From Candidatus Heimdallarchaeota archaeon (GTDB lineage: Archaea; Asgardarchaeota; Heimdallarchaeia; Heimdallarchaeales; Kariarchaeaceae): 11,344 bases of DNA. The notes beneath the pieces are model-generated. The model made no database searches and was not told where the DNA came from. It was given only the letters and a program-made list of their open reading frames with translations. The translations under genes and the position numbers were made by a program. Location of the stretch: contig JAAFKL010000310.1 in NCBI GenBank assembly GCA_021399405.1, positions 1 through 11,344 of the forward strand, in the 5' to 3' direction. The stretch's first letter is position 1. Every line of letters begins with the position of its first letter. This document shows positions 6,621 to 11,344 of this stretch, in pieces.

Positions 6621-7073
6621 TTAAAATCTTGAATGGTTTGCTGCGACAGATATTTTTACTTTAACACCATTCTCAGTAAATGAAAGGTATTCTTTTGATT
6701 GACCCAAAGTTACCGCAAGCTTGGTATCCACAAGTTTATCATCCTTGCCCATATCCTGATCGAAGACTTTGAATGTAAATTCCATTGATTGTCCACCCTT
6801 CTTTTCTTTCATTTCTGAGTATAATGTAAGTCCACCAGTTGGTTTGAATACTTCATTTCGCTCAATATGGAAGGTCCCTTCATTTGGAGTACGACTAAAT
6901 CTTCCTGGACAATGTATGTAGATCTCACTAGAAGCACCGAGTGCATCCGCTTCCTTTTCTATTTTAATGCTAACTAGATTAATTTTGATAAAATATCTAT
7001 GACCTTCAATTCTAGTTTTGTCTCCTTTCGCCTTTGTATCTCTGTATGTTTTGACAATACGTTTCCTAGCCAT
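6621..7073 (-). CDS. Small C2-domain-like beta-sandwich protein
   Basis: This 150-residue protein is soluble, with no signal peptide or TM helix, and begins with a basic segment (residues 1-20). From residue 27 on it is beta-rich. EADALGASSEIYI (41-53) resembles the C2 pattern in which an Asp, a Gly and SDPYV form loop 1. FKVFDQDMGKDDKLVDTKLAV (101-121, read as two parts) resembles the C2 strand with VxDxDxxxxDDxIG that forms loop 3. D43, D105, D107 and D111 could bind calcium, but the SDP of loop 1 is SSE, so calcium binding may be altered. C2 domains commonly bind membranes or protein partners. The assignment rests on motif resemblance by eye. It lies 90 bp downstream of the DinB-like gene on the same strand but has its own TATA-like palindrome upstream. 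Confidence 0.65.
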   Translation of the reverse strand: MARKRIVKTYRDTKAKGDKTRIEGHRYFIKINLVSIKIEKEADALGASSEIYIHCPGRFSRTPNEGTFHIERNEVFKPTGGLTLYSEMKEKKGGQSMEFTFKVFDQDMGKDDKLVDTKLAVTLGQSKEYLSFTENGVKVKISVAANHSRF

Positions 7074-7084
7074 ATCAACATACT

Positions 7085-7104
7085 TGTTTTAATTAATTAA
7101 AACA
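7085..7104. repeat. 20-bp perfect palindrome overlapping the likely promoter of the C2-like gene
   Basis: TGTTTTAATTAATTAAAACA begins 12 bp upstream of the ATG at 7073. Its distal half falls near -27 relative to that ATG, so it can act as the TATA region of a leaderless transcript. Its perfect dyad symmetry could also make it an operator. AT-rich composition makes such palindromes easier to find by chance, but 20 bp is long. Confidence 0.4.
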
Positions 7105-7163
7105 TGATTGGAGTTCAGTTGGAATATCGTAGAGCAAATAGTGGATCGTTCTCAATTGAAAAT

Positions 7164-7673
7164 TTAATCATTTTTCATTTTACCCCTATCTCTTACCTCT
7201 TCCGATGTTAAGCCATATAATGGAGGGGACTGTGTTTGTATCAAATTAAGATAGGTATAAATTTGACCTCTATGATGTATATGATGTTCAATCATTGCAC
7301 GCAACCATTTCCAGACCCTGATGGATGCATTATCAGGTGTTGTACATCGAGTATTTAGATCCTCGTCTGATATACCTTTGAGCATCATTACTGATTCATT
7401 ATGCATAGTTTTCAAGTATATGTGTAGATTTGGCATATCATTAATTTCTAGATTTGAATGTCCAGGATATTTATTTAGGTTATTAATTACGGTTTCAATA
7501 AACAAGTATCTTTCTAAGTTTACTAGATGTACTAGAATATCTTTAAACGAAAATGCATCTGAATTCGGTTTCCAATTTATTTTATCAGGAGGGATCGTGT
7601 CAATTACACGAAGAGTTCTGTTCCAGATTTTTTCGTAATAATTTAGAAAGCTTTGAACTGAAACAATTTCCAT
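7164..7673 (-). CDS. DinB/YfiT-family four-helix-bundle protein
   Basis: This 169-residue protein belongs to the DinB-like superfamily of metal-binding four-helix bundles, some of which are thiol-dependent S-transferases. The three expected metal ligands are present: H49 in DILVHLVNLERY and the H130-x3-H134 pair in IEHHIHHRGQIYTYL. The N terminus (NYYEKIWNRTLRVIDTIPPDK, about residues 11-31) and KINWKP match the usual first helix and following loop. The substrate cannot be told from the sequence. The start is the ATG at 7673, supported by a TATA box about 26 bp upstream (7694-7702), so it is probably transcribed separately from the PIN/aIF2-gamma cluster 75 bp upstream. Confidence 0.88.
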   Translation of the reverse strand: MEIVSVQSFLNYYEKIWNRTLRVIDTIPPDKINWKPNSDAFSFKDILVHLVNLERYLFIETVINNLNKYPGHSNLEINDMPNLHIYLKTMHNESVMMLKGISDEDLNTRCTTPDNASIRVWKWLRAMIEHHIHHRGQIYTYLNLIQTQSPPLYGLTSEEVRDRGKMKND

Positions 7674-7693
7674 TTGAATCCTGTAGTATTGGG

Positions 7694-7702
7694 ATTTTAT
7701 AT
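7694..7702 (-). promoter_or_regulatory. TATA box for the DinB-family gene
   Basis: On the minus strand this reads ATATAAAAT, centred about 25-26 bp upstream of the ATG at 7673. It is a near-ideal archaeal TATA box for a leaderless mRNA. Confidence 0.55.
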
Positions 7703-7748
7703 CATTGTGGTTTAGAGGAGTACTATATCAAACAATTTGAAATAATCA

Positions 7749-8156
7749 TTATTCAATTTCTCCTACTAAAGACAATCTACCTTGTTTGTAAAGAGATATT
7801 ACAGCTACACCTTGTAATTTACATCGTTGCTTTAAATCTTTATCAAATGTTAAGACGCAACCTTTCTCTTTTTCTGCGGCTTCCATTAATGCGATGTCTG
7901 TTCCGGGATACTCAATTTGATCATCATATTCTTTGTATCTAGACATTAATTGTACAGCGACTTTTGCATTTCTAGCTACTTTTCCCTTTTTTTTGAGTGC
8001 TTCTAGAATTTCTTCTTCTACCAACCGGTGCACAAAAATCTCATATTTTCTAGTTATGATGCGGTTTATTGCCTCTTCGATATTGATTTTAAACTCAAAA
8101 TGATGTAAGAGGACATTGGTGTCAATGAATATTGGAATTCTTGGTCGCTTAGACAT
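7749..8156 (-). CDS. PIN-domain ribonuclease, Fcf1-like
   Basis: This 135-residue PIN domain has a likely Mg2+-dependent nuclease centre: D12 in FIDTN, an acidic cluster at E47-E49/E52, D87 in YPGTDIALMEAA, and D105/D107 in LTFDKDLK. Length and motifs match the archaeal Fcf1/Utp24-like proteins that are usually encoded next to aIF2-gamma and are thought to act in rRNA processing. Its ATG lies 2 nt after the aIF2-gamma stop, so the two are translated from one message. No antitoxin gene is adjacent, which argues against a VapBC toxin. Function in this organism is inferred from gene order. Confidence 0.88.
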   Translation of the reverse strand: MSKRPRIPIFIDTNVLLHHFEFKINIEEAINRIITRKYEIFVHRLVEEEILEALKKKGKVARNAKVAVQLMSRYKEYDDQIEYPGTDIALMEAAEKEKGCVLTFDKDLKQRCKLQGVAVISLYKQGRLSLVGEIE

Positions 8157-8158
8157 AT

Positions 8159-9841
8159 CTAATCAGAATATTTTAGTGGTACAGTTTCGTAACTGTCGAT
8201 TTCACCCCAACCAATCAGCCTCCATCTCTTTTGTATTTGACGAGATAGAGCAACTTTACTGTTTGGGTCTAATGCAATAATCGGCTTGAGTGTAAAATCT
8301 ACTTTACCTTTTTTCAGCACTTTTTTAACAGTCCCAACAGAAGTTGAGGTCCCAATGGTTAATAGTATTTTTTCACCATTGTATATTGGTTGAACCTTTT
8401 TATCTTCATCTGAACCAACCACTTTTTCGAACAGGTTTGTATCAAGGATTGTAGATGATATTATTGGGGGTTCAGACCCAACTTTTGCAACTACACTCCC
8501 AGCTAAATTATCGGAGCGAGTCATTGAAGGATCTAACGAGGTTTGAAGAGCAAGTAGCCCTCCAGGAGTTGCCTCTTTGGCCTTACTTCTTTCCCCGACT
8601 CTAATACTTTCTACTTTTGTTTGAACTGGTTGATATATGGTACTTCGACGATCTTTTGAACGTTTTTTCAAACCAGGTAATATGGAAATCATATCTCCCT
8701 CTCTGACAACACCCCTAATTAATGAACCTCCGAGAACGCCTCCTTTAAGTTTTCTTGGCTTTGTACCGGGTCGATTAATATCGAAGGATCGAGCAACATG
8801 CATCATCAAAGGAGCATCATTATCTCTATCAGGTGTGGGCATGAATTCTTGTAAAGCTGAAACAAGAACGTCCATGTTAACACCATGCATTGCAGACATA
8901 GGAATAATTGGTGCATTTTCTGCGATTGTCCCTTTTAAGAAATCTTTGATATCCCTATAGTTTTGTCTAACTTCATCTGCAGACACTAATTCTACTTTAT
9001 TTTGCACAACAACGATTTTCTCGATACCAAGTGCGGTTAAAGCAGCTAAATGTTCCCTAGTCTGAGGTTGTGGGACCTTATTGTTTGCGGCAATGACGAG
9101 CATTACTCCATCCATAATTGCAGCACCCGAAAGCATAACTTGCATAAGTATCTCATGCCCTGGTGCATCTACAAAAGATACACGTCGGATATGAACTGCT
9201 TCTCCATCGCAATGGGCACATTCTGGAGTGGTTGACCACTTCTCAGGTTCTTCACAATTTGGACATTCGTAAATATCACAATCTGCATAACCCAATCGAA
9301 TTGTAATACCTCTTTTCAGTTCTTCTGAATGTTCATCTGGAAATTTACCAGTTAACAATCTAATTAGTGTGGACTTTCCTTCATCAACGTGTCCTGCAGT
9401 TCCAATATTAATCGAAGGTTGAATATCCAATGGAACACGTGATACCTTGGTTTTTGTGGGCTTTGCTGTTACTACTTTTATTGGTTTCTTTGTAGTTTTC
9501 TTGGCACGAGCTGTACGCTTTACTGTTGCTTTTTCTTCCACTACAGCAGGTTCTGTGACTTCTTCTGTTTTCACCTTATCTTTTACGGTGGATTTCTTAG
9601 CTCTAGCTTTCCGTTTTGCTGGAGTTTTAGTTTTAGAAATTTCTTCAGCCACTATCTCTTCTTCTACTACTTTCGTTACTTTCTTTGTAGTTTTCTTAGT
9701 TACTTTCTTAGTAGCTTTCTTTGTAACTTTTTTCGTAGTACTTTTTTTGGTTGCTTTCTTGGCTGTACTCTTTTTCGTAGAAGACTTCTTTGCGGTTGCC
9801 TTTTTGGTTGTTTCTTTAGTTGTAGATTTCTTTCTTGCTAT
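8159..9841 (-). CDS. Translation initiation factor 2 subunit gamma (aIF2-gamma) with a long Lys-rich N-terminal tail; start probably ATA
   Basis: This GTPase carries initiator Met-tRNA to the small ribosomal subunit. Numbered from the ATA at 9841 (560 residues), the core begins near residue 141. G1 is GHVDEGKS (150-157) with Glu where His is usual, then RGIT, a zinc knuckle (C193, C196, C208, C211), DAPGH, and NKVE, which is normal for this family. Beta-barrel domains II and III follow to the end. Archaeal homologues are about 410 residues long. The first conventional start in frame is GTG at 9652, but the frame stays open 63 codons further upstream, encoding (T/A)KK repeats of the same style as the tail downstream of that GTG. 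A TGA at 9848-9850 closes it. GGGGCTGATTC (9845-9855, minus strand) resembles a Shine-Dalgarno sequence and precedes two ATA codons (9842-9844, 9839-9841). It sits between S6e and the PIN gene. Confidence 0.9.
   Translation of the reverse strand: MARKKSTTKETTKKATAKKSSTKKSTAKKATKKSTTKKVTKKATKKVTKKTTKKVTKVVEEEIVAEEISKTKTPAKRKARAKKSTVKDKVKTEEVTEPAVVEEKATVKRTARAKKTTKKPIKVVTAKPTKTKVSRVPLDIQPSINIGTAGHVDEGKSTLIRLLTGKFPDEHSEELKRGITIRLGYADCDIYECPNCEEPEKWSTTPECAHCDGEAVHIRRVSFVDAPGHEILMQVMLSGAAIMDGVMLVIAANNKVPQPQTREHLAALTALGIEKIVVVQNKVELVSADEVRQNYRDIKDFLKGTIAENAPIIPMSAMHGVNMDVLVSALQEFMPTPDRDNDAPLMMHVARSFDINRPGTKPRKLKGGVLGGSLIRGVVREGDMISILPGLKKRSKDRRSTIYQPVQTKVESIRVGERSKAKEATPGGLLALQTSLDPSMTRSDNLAGSVVAKVGSEPPIISSTILDTNLFEKVVGSDEDKKVQPIYNGEKILLTIGTSTSVGTVKKVLKKGKVDFTLKPIIALDPNSKVALSRQIQKRWRLIGWGEIDSYETVPLKYSD
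9656..9836 (-). repeat. Degenerate (T/A)KK codon repeat encoding the aIF2-gamma tail
   Basis: Read on the minus strand, units such as ACN AAG AAA recur, giving eleven KK pairs and 24 lysines in 61 codons. The third codon position varies (AAA/AAG, ACA/ACT/ACG/ACC), so the protein pattern is conserved better than the DNA. The tract lengthens or shortens easily by slippage and may vary between strains. Confidence 0.75.
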
Positions 9842-9893
9842 TATGAATCAGCCCCTTAACAAATACCTTGTTGAAATAAAGAGAAAATAATTA

Positions 9894-10274
9894 TTAAGCC
9901 TCAGATAGGGCTTTTTTCCCTGCTTTAATAACTTTCACATTTAACTGAGCGATATCGTCGAAGACTTCTGCACCACGGATTAATTTCCTTTTTCGTACAC
10001 CTCGTCTTTTTACGACATAGCCAACACCACCACTCAGAAGAGGTCTCGTGCGTAATGGACCTTCAATGTCCCCTCGCATTGGTACTCCGTCTGAATCACT
10101 ACCACCAGTTACTTTAAATGTGTAATCCTTGAATTTATCATCGATAAGGTTACCGGAAAATTCATTTCCGATTGAAAGACCATATATCGGAGTACGATCG
10201 TCACCTTCAATAGTGATCCTTACTGTTGTACCGTCTTTTTGGCCTATATTTAGTATTGTCTTCTCTGCAACCAT
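9894..10274 (-). CDS. rps6e: 30S ribosomal protein S6e
   Basis: This 126-residue small-subunit protein has the family signature GGSDSDGVPM at 57-66, followed by MRGDIEGPLRTRPLLSGG and a basic stretch (VKRRGVRKRKLIRGAEV) that binds rRNA. The length is normal for archaeal S6e, which lacks the long phosphorylated C-terminal tail of the eukaryotic protein. The start is the ATG at 10274, with an AT-rich TATA region centred about 26 bp upstream. It is the first gene of a minus-strand cluster with aIF2-gamma (52 nt after its stop, measured to the ATA at 9841) and the PIN nuclease, a common archaeal order. Confidence 0.96.
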   Translation of the reverse strand: MVAEKTILNIGQKDGTTVRITIEGDDRTPIYGLSIGNEFSGNLIDDKFKDYTFKVTGGSDSDGVPMRGDIEGPLRTRPLLSGGVGYVVKRRGVRKRKLIRGAEVFDDIAQLNVKVIKAGKKALSEA

Positions 10275-10291
10275 TTCAAATTAATTACAGA

Positions 10292-10307
10292 TTATTATAT
10301 TATAATA
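10292..10307 (-). promoter_or_regulatory. TATA region for the S6e-aIF2-gamma-PIN cluster
   Basis: The minus strand reads ATATTATAATATAATA, centred about 26 bp before the ATG at 10274, as expected for a leaderless or very short-leader message. It includes the palindrome ATATTATAATAT. Confidence 0.5.
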
Positions 10308-10477
10308 TCTCTTATGTGAAACACAATAAATCATACGTTTCGAATAATGGATGGGGAAAAAAAGTAATAGGAAAGTTGAGTACACATTTAGAACATTCCT
10401 AATTTATATCAATAAAATAATTAATATCTCAAATATTTATTAGAGTTCAAGGATTTAATGTAACTACTTGGATTTGA

Positions 10478-11095
10478 ATGGTTGAGTTACTGAATTCTAA
10501 ATTATTAAAGAAATTGCCAAGAAAAATTGAGATTTTAGTTGTCATTTGGGTGATTATGATTTTGATTACACTATTTGCAGATATTTATTTAAGCTCTAGA
10601 CTTCAGAATCTTGAGGAATATTCGGTTGACTCTGTTTCAAGGACCAGCACGGTAATAGTTGTGACTGATATATCTGATCCATATTATTTAGTAATAGATA
10701 ACAAGAAACAGCCATCTCAAGATAGAGTTATTTCTGGACATATAAATTATGCTAGTGATGGTGGCAATGCTTACCCGACTGAATTCACAGTTAGGGTACC
10801 CGAAAATGGTAAATCTTTCATACAAATAAATCTGCTTAAAATTTCTTCATCTATGAGTATAAGTTTTTATTTAAATAGTGTATTTAGAGACGAAGTATCA
10901 GTGTATTTTATCACAAGCGAAGTTTTTCAATCATACGAAATGGCAAATGAATGGATGAAAATTAGAAACAATATGATTTATACATTGGTTGGTATACTAT
11001 TTGCAATTTCTTTTTTCTCGGTGAAATCAATGAAGAAAACTCAAGATGATATACTTGGAGAACAAGATCTGTATCCAACTTGGGAATTTGTGTGA
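10478..11095 (+). CDS. Two-TM membrane protein with a beta-rich external domain, unknown function
   Basis: I do not recognise this 205-residue protein. A short basic N terminus (KLLKKLPRK) precedes TM1 (about residues 17-37). The segment 40-160 is rich in beta-forming residues and probably lies outside the membrane. TM2 (about 166-184) is followed by a basic stop (SVKSMKK) and a short tail. The basic flanks place both termini in the cytoplasm and the central domain outside. It is divergent from the S6e cluster, with 203 bp between them. Its last 134 bp overlap the minus-strand frame described at 10962-11344, which is unusual and leaves the 3' boundaries of both in some doubt. Confidence 0.75.
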   Translation: MVELLNSKLLKKLPRKIEILVVIWVIMILITLFADIYLSSRLQNLEEYSVDSVSRTSTVIVVTDISDPYYLVIDNKKQPSQDRVISGHINYASDGGNAYPTEFTVRVPENGKSFIQINLLKISSSMSISFYLNSVFRDEVSVYFITSEVFQSYEMANEWMKIRNNMIYTLVGILFAISFFSVKSMKKTQDDILGEQDLYPTWEFV

Positions 11096-11344
11096 TTAAT
11101 CCCTCAATTCTATAGGCCCGAAATAATATCATAGATTCATCCAATGACAAATAATCTAGACGAATCAATATTCGATGTTGTAAGGTATCGATTGAAATAA
11201 AAGACTGATCGAAATCTACGAAATTGAGGGGTACTCCATTTATTACATAAGCTCCATAAAACATACACTTAGAGTTCCACCAAATAGGTTCGATCAGAAC
11301 CTTGAGGAAATTCTCCTTGAACTTGCGCGAGAAAATCTTGAAGA
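10962..11344 (-). CDS. Unknown protein, 5'-partial, running off the right edge
   Basis: The minus-strand frame is open from the right edge to the stop at 10962, at least 126 residues. An internal ATG lies at 11264, but the upstream 26 codons (including EPIWWNSK) are also open and protein-like, so the true start is probably outside the window. Visible stretches such as FYGAYVINGVPL, HRILIRLDYLSLDESM and FRAYRIEGLITQ look like a folded soluble protein, mixed alpha and beta, but I recognise no family. No competing frame covers 11096-11344, which supports it. Its C-terminal 45 or so codons lie antisense to the convergent membrane protein and may not be conserved. Confidence 0.5.
   Translation of the reverse strand, partial: FKIFSRKFKENFLKVLIEPIWWNSKCMFYGAYVINGVPLNFVDFDQSFISIDTLQHRILIRLDYLSLDESMILFRAYRIEGLITQIPKLDTDLVLQVYHLEFSSLISPRKKKLQIVYQPMYKSYCF

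Noticed and set aside
6591..6660. Direct repeat TATTTTTACT at 6591-6600 (after the tRNA) and 6651-6660, as an integration attachment site
   Set aside because: It is only 10 bp and AT-rich, does not include tRNA sequence, and the second copy is within the C2-like coding region. No integrase or mobile genes lie between.
7321..7942. Plus-strand frames across the DinB and PIN genes
   Set aside because: They are antisense to two genes with complete family motifs and have no recognisable content of their own.
8960..9010. NKVE in place of NKxD in the aIF2-gamma G4 motif as an anomaly
   Set aside because: Archaeal aIF2-gamma proteins commonly have NKIE at this site, so it is ordinary for the family.
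9447..9890. Long plus-strand frame encoding a strongly hydrophobic, Phe/Val-rich protein
   Set aside because: It is the antisense of the Lys/Thr-rich aIF2-gamma tail: AAA/AAG codons read as TTT/CTT on the other strand, producing false membrane segments. The minus-strand frame is continuous with a conserved gene.
1..11344. CRISPR arrays, insertion sequences or toxin-antitoxin pairs
   Set aside because: No regularly spaced repeats, transposase motifs or terminal inverted repeats were seen. The PIN gene sits in the conserved aIF2-gamma context without an antitoxin.

Overview
The window comes from an AT-rich archaeon. The evidence is ribosomal protein S6e, the archaeal-type translation initiation factor 2 gamma subunit (aIF2-gamma), an Fcf1-like PIN nuclease in the usual archaeal order, a 73-nt tRNA without encoded CCA, and TATA boxes about 26 bp upstream of several start codons, which suggests leaderless transcripts. 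An Asgard (Heimdallarchaeia-like) origin is possible from the general style of the proteins, including a C2-like protein and a C-terminally anchored binding protein, but nothing in the sequence proves it.

Layout. (1) 1-1920: a polar-amino-acid ABC transporter ATPase, cut by the left edge, converges on a secreted amino-acid binding protein that looks circularly permuted. The permease is not in the window. (2) 1921-2366: a divergent intergenic region with an inverted repeat next to the binding-protein start. (3) 2367-4341: a two-gene operon of a COG3375-type GNAT acyltransferase and an enolase-superfamily NSAR/OSBS-like enzyme, the pairing known from bacterial N-succinyl-amino-acid D-to-L conversion. 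(4) 4459-6352: a metallo-beta-lactamase-like protein that seems to lack the metal-binding motif, followed by a polytopic membrane protein with its own promoter. (5) 6518-6590: tRNA-Arg(GCG). (6) 6621-7673, minus strand: a C2-like protein and a DinB-family protein. (7) 7749-10274, minus strand: the information-processing cluster S6e, aIF2-gamma, PIN nuclease. (8) 10478-11344: a two-TM membrane protein and, on the other strand, an unknown gene running off the right edge, with overlapping 3' ends.

The most notable signals are two. The binding protein carries at its N terminus the closing helices that belong at the C terminus of its fold, and its C terminus stops where they should begin. The aIF2-gamma reading frame runs 63 codons upstream of its first conventional start codon through a (T/A)KK-repeat tail. 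It has no AUG, GUG or UUG there, only a tandem ATA preceded by a Shine-Dalgarno-like sequence. That raises the possibility of a non-AUG start, and of autoregulation, in a gene whose product chooses start codons.
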